Shown piece by piece: positions 28,007 to 37,795 of a stretch of 64,000 nucleotides of DNA; positions within the stretch are counted from its first letter, which is position 1, and the number at the start of each line of letters is the position of its first letter. Both the position numbers and the translations under genes were made by a program. The notes below the pieces were generated by a model. The model worked only from the letters and a program-made list of their open reading frames with translations. It was not told the origin of the DNA and ran no database searches. Origin of the DNA: G047528255 sp047528255 (GTDB taxonomy: Bacteria; Bacteroidota; Bacteroidia; Flavobacteriales; Blattabacteriaceae); contig CP180024.1 in NCBI GenBank assembly GCA_047528255.1, forward strand, positions 372,001 to 436,000. Direction: 5' to 3'.

Positions 28007-29745
28007 AAGAATCTTATCGGAAAGATTCCTCGTTACGAGAACTGATACAAATGAGCCTCCGTTATAAAGGCGTCACCTTTTCGGTCGTAGGATCCTCCAT
28101 CATATTGTCGCTTGCAGCAGTTTATCGCCCTAAACTGATCCAACAAGCTATCGACGATCACATGGCTTTCAAAAACTTTGAAGAACTAAACAGCCTCTTG
28201 ATCATTATCGTACTGCTTCTTCTTTTAGAAAGCTTATTCCACTTTATCCTGGTCTATCTTTCCAATCTATTAGCGCAAAACGTTATTCGTAAAATACGAA
28301 CCGAACTATTCGAAAAACTACTCGGATTCAAAACGTTTTTTTTTCAAAAAACTCCCATCGGATTGCTAATAACGCGCTCCGTATCCGATGTAGAGACCGT
28401 AGCGACAGTATTCAACGACGGGTTGTTTCTTATCTTCGGAGATATCTTAAGAATCATCATTATAATAGTGATGATGTATACCATGCATTCAATGCTAGCC
28501 TCTTTGACGGTCTTGACCATCCCGTTCATGTATCTCATCACGAAATACTTCCAAAAAGCATTAAAAAAAACTTTTCAGGAAGAACGCATCCAAACATCTC
28601 AGCTAAACAGTTTCGCTCAAGAACGCATCAGCGGGATGCACATCGTGCAACTCTTTCATCGCGAAGCCGAGGAGCTTAAAAAATTCAAAAAAATCAACTG
28701 CCTTCTGACCAAAGCGCATTTTAAGACTATTTTCTATTTCTCGCTATTTTTCCCTGTCGTTGAACTCCTATCCGCCATCACCATAGGCACCCTGATCACT
28801 TACGGAGGATGGAGTGCCATCACTCACGGAGACGTAAAAGCCGGGCAAATCATCGCTTTCATCTTTTTTACCTACATGTTATTCCGACCGATGCGACAAA
28901 TGGCAGATCGATTCAATACAATTCAAAGAGGATTAACCGGGACCGAGCGCGTATTCAAACTCCTACAAACCGATGAAAGCTTGCCTGACAAAGGCCGCCT
29001 TCGCCCTATCCGAATAAAAGGCCACATCGTCTTCGATCGGGTACATTTTTCCTACACTGAAGGAGAACCTGTATTGAAAAATCTGTCCTTTGAAATCAAA
29101 CCCGGAGAAAAAGTAGCCATAGTAGGAGAGACAGGCACAGGAAAATCCACCATCGTCCAACTCATATCAAGACTTTATGAAATCGACCGAGGAAATATTT
29201 ATATCGACGGATATCGTATCGAAACGTTTGAATTAGAAAATTTGAGGCGTCACATCAGGATAATGACTCAGGAGACCTTTTTATTCAACGATTCTATTTT
29301 GAATAACGTTACCCTCGGCGCCCCCGACATAAACCTGGAAATAGTTCAAAAAAACGCCCGAAAAATCGGCATCCACGATTTTATCACATTATTACCTCAA
29401 GGTTACAATCAACTTGTACAAGAACGAGGATACTCGCTATCAATGGGAGAAAGACAATTGATAGCTCTTCTAAGAATCCTGTTACACCCCTATTCGATAC
29501 TTGTGTTGGATGAGGCTACAGCATCCGTAGACGACGCATCGGAAAAACTCATCTACCAAGCCACCCGACAACTGTCCGAAGACAAAACCTCCATCATTAT
29601 CGCGCACCGACTCTCCACCATACAAAACGCTGATAAAATATTAGTCATCCATAACGGAACCCTCGTAGAAGAGGGCACGCATACCTCCCTGCTACGCTCC
29701 AAAGGACATTACTCAAAATTATATCAGGCTCAATACACAGAATGA
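28003..29745 (+). CDS. ABC exporter, fused permease and ATPase (MsbA/MdlB-like)
   Basis: 580-aa half-transporter. The N-terminal six-helix membrane domain covers about residues 20-310; the ATPase domain follows. Walker A is GETGTGKST (about 377), the Q-loop MTQETFLF, Walker B ILVLDEATASVD (about 500) and the H-loop IIAHRLST. The signature motif reads LSMGERQL instead of the common LSGGQ; the Ser and second Gly are kept but the Gln is Glu. The substrate cannot be read from sequence; lipid, lipid A or drug export are all possible. It is coupled to truA by a 4-bp overlap. Its TGA stop is completed by the first bases of an IS end. Confidence 0.88.
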   Translation: MKESYRKDSSLRELIQMSLRYKGVTFSVVGSSIILSLAAVYRPKLIQQAIDDHMAFKNFEELNSLLIIIVLLLLLESLFHFILVYLSNLLAQNVIRKIRTELFEKLLGFKTFFFQKTPIGLLITRSVSDVETVATVFNDGLFLIFGDILRIIIIIVMMYTMHSMLASLTVLTIPFMYLITKYFQKALKKTFQEERIQTSQLNSFAQERISGMHIVQLFHREAEELKKFKKINCLLTKAHFKTIFYFSLFFPVVELLSAITIGTLITYGGWSAITHGDVKAGQIIAFIFFTYMLFRPMRQMADRFNTIQRGLTGTERVFKLLQTDESLPDKGRLRPIRIKGHIVFDRVHFSYTEGEPVLKNLSFEIKPGEKVAIVGETGTGKSTIVQLISRLYEIDRGNIYIDGYRIETFELENLRRHIRIMTQETFLFNDSILNNVTLGAPDINLEIVQKNARKIGIHDFITLLPQGYNQLVQERGYSLSMGERQLIALLRILLHPYSILVLDEATASVDDASEKLIYQATRQLSEDKTSIIIAHRLSTIQNADKILVIHNGTLVEEGTHTSLLRSKGHYSKLYQAQYTE

Positions 29746-29848
29746 GACCATTTTATTAATGATGGATTATGGTTATTAAACCTCCTAGATGGGATTTGTT
29801 AGAGAACGATGTATATTTAGTCTTTCACATTGTATTTGAATACTATTG
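29744..29848 (-). mobile_element. IS5-family right-end fragment
   Basis: About 105 bp from GAGACCATTTTATTAATG inward. Its GA completes the TGA stop of the ABC exporter. It is cut near TACTATTG, just before the next left end. Confidence 0.83.
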
Positions 29849-29852
29849 TAGT

Positions 29853-30079
29853 GAGAACGTTGCATGAAAGAAGGGGGTGGTAAAATATTTGTAATATCAA
29901 GATATTATTTCGTATATTCTGGAATAGAAAATAAAAGAATTTAGATCTATGCCCAGAAATACCGAGCAAATAAGTTTTAGTGAACTATATATGGGACATT
30001 CTACCAGAAAGAATAAGTTTTTTCAAAAGGTTAAACACCTTGACCAACTGGGAAGGGATGTATAAAAAAATAAGAAAAA
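29853..30079 (+). mobile_element. IS5-family left-end fragment
   Basis: Left end GAGAACGTTGCATGAAAG to AATAAGAAAAAG. It is truncated by a second left end in the same orientation, making a tandem of two left ends. Confidence 0.82.
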
Positions 30080-30352
30080 GAAGGTGCATAGGAGANATAG
30101 ATCAAAATGTTTGTAAATCAATATATTATACCGTATGCTTGGAGTAGAAAATGAAAAAAATTGGATCTATGATCAGAAGCAGCGCACAAATAAGCTTTAA
30201 TGAACTATATATGGAACGTTCTACCAGAAGGAGTGAGTTTTTCAAAATGTTAAACCTTTATCCACTGGAAAGGGATGGAGAAAGAAATAAGAAAAATATA
30301 TCAAAAAGCCAGGGAATAAAAGGCCAACTTGCTTACAGTGAAATATCGTTAT
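30080..30352 (+). mobile_element. IS5-family left-end fragment ending at GTTAT
   Basis: About 273 bp from a degenerate left end (GTGCATAGGAGA; one ambiguous base at 30096) to AATATCGTTAT. It stops at the recurrent internal GTTAT site, where a minus-oriented right end follows. Confidence 0.83.
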
Positions 30353-31181
30353 GAGACCATTGTGTTAATGGTGTATTACGTTTATTCAGCCTCATAGATA
30401 GGGTCGTTAGAGAAGATGTAGATTTAGTCGTTCATATTGAATTTGAAATATTATTGATTATAAGTCAGTTAATTATATCTATTTTTATGGACAGCGTATA
30501 ATAATGCCAGGGGAACGATATAGATTATTCCCATAACCTCCATAAGATGCTGGGCATGCACAGCCTTGACTATGAAAATAAAACACGTTGTCTGGCACGT
30601 GGTAACCATTGTCTGCATATACTTATCCAGGTTTATATACTAGTTTGCTTATTAATAATTTTAGTCCTCTACTATCATATTCATTGGCTGCTACGCTATG
30701 TAGCGCTAGTATCATTCTATTTTTATCCCCCCTATGAGCTTCTTGTATCCGTAGTAGAGTTTACCTGATTTCTTGAGCGATTTTCCTTGAGTATCTACTT
30801 CTGATTGGGTCTCTTTTTTTACCTTTTCTTTTCTTTGACTGATTTGCTTTTTTCCCTATTCCTTCCGATCCTCCACTAGGTAGGTAGGAGTACCCTTAAG
30901 AGCAAGGGGACTCACTGTAATACTAGGCATCTACTATCACTCCTATTTTAACTATCGCCTGATGCTTTTCTAATCCCTTATTGACCTTTTTTAGTAAGCT
31001 CTCATATTCCTTTTTGGCTACTATTTCATTGCGAATGATGCATAAAGTTGTATAATATGGGATCTGATCTTCCAATCGAAAAACATAAAAGCACATGTGA
31101 TTCAGGGATTTTTTTACCAATTTTTCCGTTCCTACATCACTGAGATCATACCAGTGCCTCAAAAGCTTCATCGTAAATAAC
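30353..31181 (-). mobile_element. IS5-family element with internal deletion
   Basis: Right end GAGACCATTGTG at 30353. About 200 bp are missing at 30559, where GCATGCACAG joins CTTGACTATGAAA. 30923-31171 covers the DUF772 domain and first Asp (VDA). It stops at CGTAAATAAC, before another left end. Confidence 0.84.
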
Positions 31182-31669
31182 GAAAACGTTGTATGGGAGA
31201 ATAAGATTAAAATATTTGTAAATCAATATATTGTTTCATGTTTTTAGAGTAAAAAATAAAAAATTCGGCTCTATGGACAGAAGTACCGAACAAATAACGT
31301 TTAGTGAACTATATATGGAACGTTCTACCAGAAGGTGTGAGTTTTCAAAAGGTTAAACACCTTGATCCACTGGGAAAGAATGGAGAAAGAAATAAGAAAA
31401 ATATATCAAAAAAGCCAGGGAATAAAAGACCAATCTGCTTACAGTGGAATATCGTTGTGCATGCCCAGCCTCTTATGGAGGCTATAACTCATAATTTGTA
31501 TCGTTTACCTGGCCTTATTATGCGCTGTTCATAATAAATAGCTATAATTAATTAGTTTATAATTAATAATATTTCGAATAAAATTTGAAAGATTAAATCT
31601 ACATCGTTCTCTAACGAAGCCATATAGGATTTTTGAATAAATCTAATCAATCATTAACACAATGGTCTC
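31182..31669 (+). mobile_element. 488-bp internally deleted IS5-family derivative
   Basis: Left end (GAAAACGTTGTATGGG) plus about 275 bp are joined at ATATCGTT/GTGCATGCCC to the last 215 bp, ending ACACAATGGTCTC. Both ends are in correct orientation, but most of the transposase is gone. The left breakpoint is again at the GTTAT site. Confidence 0.82.
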
Positions 31670-31857
31670 AATGTTTAACCTTTTGAAAAACTCACTCCTT
31701 CTAATAGAAGGGTCCATATATAGTTCATTAAAGCTTATTCGCTCAGCGCTTTTGAGCATAGATTCGGATTTTTTTCTATTTTCTAATCTAAATACAAAAA
31801 AAAAATAACATATTGATTTACAGAGTTTTTAATCTATTTCTCTTATACAAGATTCTC
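31670..31857 (-). mobile_element. IS5-family left-end fragment
   Basis: About 190 bp of left end in minus orientation, from AATGTTTAACC to the terminus CAAGATTCTC. It may be the missing left end of the copy at 30353-31181, separated by the mini-derivative. Confidence 0.8.
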
Positions 31858-31898
31858 ATTCCGATAAAGAATTATTTGATATCAAAACAATAAAAAGA

Positions 31899-32927
31899 TT
31901 ATCTTTGAATATTCTTTTTATCCAAATCACGGATATAATCATGTCGACGGGCCTCATGTTTATCACCAGTCTCGGAAAACTCGTGATAACCAGGCTTCTT
32001 CACACTAGCTACCATGTAATAGTAAGGGTGATAAAGTGGATTCAACACTGCATCTACAGCTTTTATTTCCGGAAAACTGATTGGAGCGGGGGGCAAACCG
32101 TAATATCGATAGGTATTATACGGAGATGTTATACGAAGATCTTCATATAAAACCCTCTTGATAGGCGCACGATTCGGATACATCTTCTTGATGGCATAGA
32201 TCACCGTAGGATCCGACTGCAACTTCCAGTCACTCTTCAAGCGATTCAGATATAAGCCCGCCACCTTAGGCATCTCATCCGTTTTTGAGGTTTCCTTCTG
32301 AACGATAGAAGCTAAAGTAATAACTTTCAGGATACTCATACCTAGACAACGGGCTTTGTCTCGTCGATCGGCATTCCAAAAATTATGGTATTCTTTGATC
32401 ATCCGTTGCAGAAAAAGTTCGGGAGAAGTATTCCAATACATCTTGTATGTGTTGGGAATAAAGAGCTTTTGAACATCTTCAGAGGTTACTCCATTTCTTC
32501 TCAAGAAATATGGATTCAAAATTGCATTCAACAAAGCACTTGCGTCAGGCTCTATTTGAAGGGCGATTTTGTCGGAAAATTCTTCAATGAGATCCTGCCC
32601 TCCGAAAATGACATTTACTTCTTCTTGTTGACCTGATCGAAGCCTATCTATAAGAGCAATATTATGTTCTCCCACATTCAAGACATATTTTCCAGGTTTA
32701 ACCCGTTGAGGATACCCTTTTTTATGGGAAACCCAGGAAAAAGCTTCCAAATCTTTCAAAAAAGGAGAAATTTTTACCAAAACCTCTTCATAAGAGCTTC
32801 CTGTAGGGAGGAACAAATATCCGGACTCTTTAACGTTGGCTCCGTAAAGCCTGAAATAATAGCGATAAGCTATAAACACAATGCCTGACAAAATCACACC
32901 CCATAGAAATATATTGATCCCCTTCAT
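31899..32927 (-). CDS. mltG: Endolytic murein transglycosylase MltG (YceG family)
   Basis: Inner-membrane enzyme that cleaves nascent glycan strands and sets their length. It is 342 aa, with one N-terminal membrane anchor (residues about 5-25). The catalytic Glu lies in IVQKETSKTDEM (about residue 213), followed by VAGLYLNRLK and LQSDPTVIYAI. The C-terminal SPYNTYRYYGLPPAPI and a YYYMVA segment are diagnostic. It starts one base after the dapF stop region (32929), so dapF and mltG form an operon. Confidence 0.93.
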   Translation of the reverse strand: MKGINIFLWGVILSGIVFIAYRYYFRLYGANVKESGYLFLPTGSSYEEVLVKISPFLKDLEAFSWVSHKKGYPQRVKPGKYVLNVGEHNIALIDRLRSGQQEEVNVIFGGQDLIEEFSDKIALQIEPDASALLNAILNPYFLRRNGVTSEDVQKLFIPNTYKMYWNTSPELFLQRMIKEYHNFWNADRRDKARCLGMSILKVITLASIVQKETSKTDEMPKVAGLYLNRLKSDWKLQSDPTVIYAIKKMYPNRAPIKRVLYEDLRITSPYNTYRYYGLPPAPISFPEIKAVDAVLNPLYHPYYYMVASVKKPGYHEFSETGDKHEARRHDYIRDLDKKNIQR

Positions 32928-32928
32928 C

Positions 32929-33702
32929 TCAAATATCTATACAACCGTCAAATACCCATTGAGCGGGACCTTTGAGCCGGATTTCTTTATAAATGTTAGA
33001 GTCCTCCTTAAAGGAAACGGATAACAGGCCTCCAGAAGTATTTAGATTTATCCTATCAACAGTCACTTTCCCAGTATGATACGCCGCAATGGCGGCAGCT
33101 ACAGTTCCGGTTCCGCAAGATAGTGTCTCATCCTCTACGCCACGCTCATAAGTGCGGATTTTCAAAACACCTCCAACCCTTTCGACAAAATTCACGTTGA
33201 CGCCCTCTTCGAAATAAGGTGCACCATGTCGAATACGCCTACCTTTATTAAATACATCTAAATCATCCACGCTTGGAACAAACACTACATGGTGTGGCGA
33301 CCCCGTATTCAAAAACACATGAGTCGGATGATGTTCCACAACCAAGACATCTCTCATCTGAAGAGAGATAATATCGCCCTTTATAAGAGCGGTGTGCATC
33401 CCATCCATCGCCCTAAAACAAGTTTTATCGGAAATTATCCCCAGGCGTTTTGAAAAAGCAACAGCGCATCGTCCCCCATTTCCGCACATACTGCTCTCCC
33501 TACCATCAGCGTTGTAGTATTTCATATAAAAATCAATCTCCGCATCCCTTTTGATGAAAATTAATCCATCGGCTCCAACCCCCCACTTCCTATGGCAGAG
33601 CCTCGCAATAACGGATTGCTCTTCGAGCATGGACATCGTACGCGTATCTATCATAATGAAATCATTCCCCGTTCCCTGATATTTAGAAAAACTGATTTTC
33701 AT
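32929..33702 (-). CDS. dapF: Diaminopimelate epimerase
   Basis: Interconverts LL- and meso-diaminopimelate for peptidoglycan and lysine synthesis. The two catalytic cysteines lie in SSMCGNGGRC and ETLSCGTGT (Cys73 and Cys196 from this start). The N-terminal FSKYQGTGNDFI is typical. The open frame extends 4 codons further to 33714, but that ATG lies in the IS end, so I choose the ATG at 33702 (MKISFSKY). Only five bases separate that ATG from the IS terminus, so transcription and the ribosome-binding region must come from IS DNA. It heads an operon with mltG. Confidence 0.93.
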   Translation of the reverse strand: MKISFSKYQGTGNDFIMIDTRTMSMLEEQSVIARLCHRKWGVGADGLIFIKRDAEIDFYMKYYNADGRESSMCGNGGRCAVAFSKRLGIISDKTCFRAMDGMHTALIKGDIISLQMRDVLVVEHHPTHVFLNTGSPHHVVFVPSVDDLDVFNKGRRIRHGAPYFEEGVNVNFVERVGGVLKIRTYERGVEDETLSCGTGTVAAAIAAYHTGKVTVDRINLNTSGGLLSVSFKEDSNIYKEIRLKGPAQWVFDGCIDI

Positions 33703-33707
33703 AGAAT

Positions 33708-34962
33708 GAAACATTGTGTTAATGTAGAGTTACGTTTACTCAGTCTCCTAGATGGACTCGTTAGAGAACATGGAGATTTTAGTCTTTCACATAATATTCG
33801 AAAACTATATAATTATAAACCAATTAATAAAATTTATTTTTATAAACGGTCTATAACGATCTCAGGGGAACGATGTTAATTATGACCATAACCTCCTACA
33901 TAAGATGCTGGGCATGCACACGAGCTAATCCTTTATAAAGAATCTTTCCTAATTCCAAACCAACGCTTTATACTACAAAAAGTACGTTCTACTACCCATC
34001 CGGGTTTTACTCACTAATTTGTTGAATAATATAGTTACCCTACTTAAGGGTATGGTCCTATAGGCTTTTTTCTGTATACGGTTTTGATAATTCGACTATA
34101 AAAGCCGAGATACATTGACTGTAACTTGGGGGACCCTTTGTTCGCATATACATCTCTGGACATATATCCTAGTTTGCTTATTAATGGCCTTAGCCCTTTA
34201 CTATCATACTCATATTGGCTGCTACGCTATGTACTGTTATTATCATTCCATTTTTATCCATTCCTACGTGCTTCTTGTATCCGTAGTAGAGTTTAGCTGA
34301 TTTCTTGAGCCATTCTCCTTGAGAATCTACTCTTGGTTGAGTCTCTCTTTTTACCCTTTTTTTTATTTTTCTTCCAACACGGAAGTAGGATCTCTCTTTG
34401 GAGCAAAGAGAATCACTGTAATACTAGTATCTACTATCACTCCTGTTTTAAATATAACCTTATGCTTTTCTTAATTTCTTATTGATCTTTTTCAGTAAAC
34501 GCTCATATGCATTTTTAGCTACTATTTTATTGCGAAATCTGCATTGATCCGTATGACCTGGGATCTGATCTTCCAAATCGAAAAGCATAAAAACGCATGG
34601 AGATTAAGGATTTTTTCACCAATTCTTCCGTTCCTGCATCACTGGATGATTATACCAGTCACTCAAAAGTTCATCTTAAATAAGACATGCCACTGTAAGC
34701 CATGGTTGGCCTTTTATCCCCTAATCTTTTTGATATATTTTTCTTATTTTTTCTTCAACCCTTCCCAGTGGATCAAGGTTTTTAAACTTTTGAAAACCTC
34801 ACTACATTCTGATAGAACGTTCCATCTATAGATCACTAAAACTTATCTGCTTAGTGCTTCGAAGCATAGGCCTATTCTTTTTATTTTCTATCCCAGATGT
34901 ACAAAACAAACAATATATTTATTTATAAATGTTTTATGCCTTTTTCTTATGCAAGCGTTCTT
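33708..34962 (-). mobile_element. IS5-family element, near full-length copy abutting dapF
   Basis: About 1.25 kb. The right terminus (GAAACATTGTGTTAATG) lies 5 bp from the dapF start codon, and the left terminus is ATGCAAGCGTTCT near 34962. The transposase is badly broken; the DUF772 and Asp regions (34440-34700) are in multiple frames. Its outward strand at the right end is the 5' leader of dapF-mltG. Confidence 0.87.
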
Positions 34963-35028
34963 AAAAAGAATCAATAAAAAAAGAGGCCTCAAGAGTAGTC
35001 CTTTCTTATTATTAAATATTTAATATTA

Positions 35029-35838
35029 TCAGATAATCAACCTTTTAAACCCTATAACTTTAAGATCTGGGCTAAAGTTTTTTATATAATCACCTACGGT
35101 GATCTTTTGATTTTTAATGAAAGCCTGATGCATCAACGTGCTTTCCGAAAAAAAAAATTTCAATTTTTCTTGAGCAACTTGCTCCGGTTTACCTTCTTTT
35201 CTCAACTGATCTTTAATTATTTCCAATTCTTTCTCAATAAGGTCAGGAGAAATATCTTTTTCATCGAGACCTAGAGGATTCATTGCCGCCACTTGCATGG
35301 CTACATTTCGAGCAACCTCTTCTATTCCTACAAGAGGTTCCGAAAATCCTACCAAAGTAGCGATTTTATTTCCCATATGAATATAAGACGAAACAAAAGG
35401 AGCTTGTAACTTTTCAAAAGCTTTGATACTTATTTTTTCACCTATAACTCCGGTTTGCTCAATGCATTTATTCTGTACAGATATTCCATCTAATAAGGCG
35501 TTCAAAAGAGCCTCTTGGCTATTACATGAAAGCGCTATTTCTGCCAGATCACTAGCCAATTTTACAAAGCCTTTATTCTTTGCTACGAAATCGGTTTCAC
35601 AGCCTAAAGTAAGGATAGCCCCGGTGGTATGATATGTATTGACCTTAGCGATGGCTGCACCTTTATTGATTTCTCGATCTGAACGATTGAAAGCTATTTT
35701 TTGCCCTTTTTTTCGCAAGAGTTCAATGGCTTTATCGACATCACCAGAAGCTTCTACCAAAGCCTTTTTACAATCCATCATACCGGAACTTGTCTTTTTT
35801 CTCAAGATATTAACCTCTGCAGCTGTTACTTGATACAT
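35029..35838 (-). CDS. tsf: Translation elongation factor Ts
   Basis: Guanine-nucleotide exchange factor for EF-Tu. It is 269 aa. The N-terminal UBA-like domain begins TAAEVNILRKKTSSGMMDCK, and the EF-Tu-contact motif TDFVAKN follows. It is last gene of the rplM-rpsI-rpsB-tsf cluster, about 105 bp after rpsB. The length and core are normal for Bacteroidota. Confidence 0.96.
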   Translation of the reverse strand: MYQVTAAEVNILRKKTSSGMMDCKKALVEASGDVDKAIELLRKKGQKIAFNRSDREINKGAAIAKVNTYHTTGAILTLGCETDFVAKNKGFVKLASDLAEIALSCNSQEALLNALLDGISVQNKCIEQTGVIGEKISIKAFEKLQAPFVSSYIHMGNKIATLVGFSEPLVGIEEVARNVAMQVAAMNPLGLDEKDISPDLIEKELEIIKDQLRKEGKPEQVAQEKLKFFFSESTLMHQAFIKNQKITVGDYIKNFSPDLKVIGFKRLII

Positions 35839-35944
35839 ATTCTTTATTATTTTGATTCTACAATAATTTTTTTCATAAAAAGAAACGGCTCAAAATCGGA
35901 TAAACTCGAGCGGTTTTTAATATCTTGGAACGACTGACGAATCC

Positions 35945-36739
35945 TTATTCCTCATCCTCGGATTCGAATGAATACGATATCTTTGCTTGCTTTTTTTCCG
36001 GAATTTCTATAACTTGATCTTGATAATCTTGCGGTTTTTGTTCACGATACGTTTTTTTTAAAGCAAGTCCTTCTATTACGGCTTCAGTGATATACGACAT
36101 GATCAAATCAATAGATTTGGAAGAATCATCATTGGCCGGTATGGGATAATCCACTTCAAGAGGGTCAGAATTGGTATCTACAATAGCAAAAATAGGTATA
36201 TCAAGCTTTTGCGCCTCGGCTACAGCAATGTGCTCCTTCTTGATATCCACCACGAATAAAGCGGCTGGCGTATGAGTCATCGTCGCAATGGAACCTAGGT
36301 TACGATCAAGTTTTTCTTGAGATCGATCTATAAGCAAACGTTCTTTCTTTGAAAGAACGTCATAAGTTCCGTCTTTTTTTCTACGATCGATGGTGTTCAT
36401 TTTTTTTACCGCCTTTCGAATAGTCGGCAAGTTGGTTAAAAAACCACCGAGCCAACGCTCCGTAACGTGAGGCATACCTAGTTTTTCAGCATAACCGGCT
36501 ACGATATCCTTTCCTTGCTTTTTGGTACAAACAAACAATATCTTTTTACCCGATGAGGCAATCCTTTGTAAGGAAACATAGGCTTCTTTGATCTTTACAG
36601 CTGTTTTCGAGAGGTCAATTATATGAACCCCTCCTTTTTTCATGAATATGTAAGGCTCCATTTTAGGGTCCCACTTCCGAGTCAAATGTCCGAAATGAAC
36701 CCCAGCCTTCAACAAATTTTGAACATTTACTTCTGGCAT
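35945..36739 (-). CDS. rpsB: Small ribosomal subunit protein uS2
   Basis: 264-aa S2 protein. It has VHFGHLTRKWDPKMEPYIF near the N-terminus, ILFVCTKKQGKDIV and ERWLGGFLTNLPTIRK in the middle, and FAIVDTNSDP late, all typical. The C-terminus has an acidic tail (SFESEDEE). It is third gene of the cluster. Confidence 0.97.
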   Translation of the reverse strand: MPEVNVQNLLKAGVHFGHLTRKWDPKMEPYIFMKKGGVHIIDLSKTAVKIKEAYVSLQRIASSGKKILFVCTKKQGKDIVAGYAEKLGMPHVTERWLGGFLTNLPTIRKAVKKMNTIDRRKKDGTYDVLSKKERLLIDRSQEKLDRNLGSIATMTHTPAALFVVDIKKEHIAVAEAQKLDIPIFAIVDTNSDPLEVDYPIPANDDSSKSIDLIMSYITEAVIEGLALKKTYREQKPQDYQDQVIEIPEKKQAKISYSFESEDEE

Positions 36740-36871
36740 TACTTCAAAAATTGATTAAATTTTCTTCTATTTAATTTATACCAACGCATATAATCAAAAG
36801 CTTGTATACTTTTTTCAAGAATTGAAAACATATTTAAAAACATGCAACTAGCCTCCAATAAAACAAGTGCG

Positions 36872-37300
36872 TTAACGTTTCGAAAACTGAAATTTTTTGC
36901 GAGCTTTCTTCTGTCCGAACTTTTTACGTTCCACTTCTCTTGGGTCACGTGTCAACAACCCTTCAGGCTTCAGTATACTTCTGTTCTCGGAATTCAACTC
37001 ACACAACGCGCGAGCAATAGCCAAACGAACGGCTTGGACTTGACCTTTTATTCCTCCACCTCCAACCTTAATGCTAAGGTCGTACTTTCCTACAGAATCG
37101 GTCAAAACAAAAACTCGTAAGATTTCATCTATAAAAATAGGATGTGGAAAATATTCTTTATGATCCCATTCTTTTGCCTTTCGTCCTCGCTTTTTTGCTT
37201 TACGTCCGTGCTCTTTTATTTTTATATCTCCTTGTCCTTCTTTGAGGTAGATACGTGCAATGGCTGTTTTTCTTCTTCCTATCGTATGTATTACTTTCAT
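36872..37300 (-). CDS. rpsI: Small ribosomal subunit protein uS9 with a basic insertion
   Basis: S9, whose C-terminal tail reaches the P site. Starting at the second in-frame ATG (37300) gives 142 aa beginning MKVIHTIGRRKTAIAR. The core VGGGGIKGQ, RLAIARAL, LLTRDPREVERKK and final FQFSKR are canonical. Between strand 2 (GQGDIKI) and EYFP an extra basic stretch KEHGRKAKKRGRKAKEWD replaces the short usual loop. It contains an imperfect repeat of GRKAK. The TRDPREVERKK wording is closest to Cytophagales versions. An earlier ATG (37306) overlaps the rplM stop by a few bases. Confidence 0.95.
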   Translation of the reverse strand: MKVIHTIGRRKTAIARIYLKEGQGDIKIKEHGRKAKKRGRKAKEWDHKEYFPHPIFIDEILRVFVLTDSVGKYDLSIKVGGGGIKGQVQAVRLAIARALCELNSENRSILKPEGLLTRDPREVERKKFGQKKARKKFQFSKR

Positions 37301-37302
37301 AC

Positions 37303-37758
37303 TCAAAAAATATCATCTATTTTCAAAACCTTGGGCTTCTGGGCTTCATGCTCATGCTTTCCCCCTTCGTAAACATACAGATTCTTATATAGTTGGCTCC
37401 CCAGGCGATTTTTGGGAAGCATACCCTTGACAGCTTTTTCGATCAACCGTCTAGGATCTTTATAAAACTCTTCTTGTGCCGTAGTTATTTTTTGCCCTCC
37501 GGGATATCCTGTAAAACAAACATAAAGCTTGTTTTCCCACTTATTCCCGGTCAGTTGAATTTTTTCCGCATTTATGACAATGACATGATCTCCACAATTT
37601 ATATGCGGAGTAAAGTCAGGTTTATGTTTGCCTCTAATTCTTTTGGCAATCTTGGAAGCTAATCGTCCAATATGTTGTCCCTCAGCATCAACAATTACCC
37701 ATTCTCTCTTGACGGTAAAATTATTGACGGAAACGGTTTTAAAGCTCAATGCATCCAC
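37303..37758 (-). CDS. rplM: Large ribosomal subunit protein uL13
   Basis: 151-aa L13, first gene of the r-protein/tsf operon. Conserved parts are REWVIVDAEGQHIGRLAS, INCGDHVIVINA, YVCFTGYPGG, EKAVKGMLPKNRLG and LYVYEGGKHEHEAQ. A full Bacteroidota promoter lies 38-67 nt upstream. It overlaps or abuts rpsI. Confidence 0.97.
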   Translation of the reverse strand: MDALSFKTVSVNNFTVKREWVIVDAEGQHIGRLASKIAKRIRGKHKPDFTPHINCGDHVIVINAEKIQLTGNKWENKLYVCFTGYPGGQKITTAQEEFYKDPRRLIEKAVKGMLPKNRLGSQLYKNLYVYEGGKHEHEAQKPKVLKIDDIF

Positions 37759-37795
37759 ATCTTCAAAGTTTAATGCTGCAAGTATTTCAAGGTCG

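Noticed and set aside
7641..30096. Ambiguous bases (N at 7641, 7651, 30096) as signs of modified or variable sites
   Set aside because: All lie in repeated IS sequence, where collapsed assembly of similar copies is the simplest cause.
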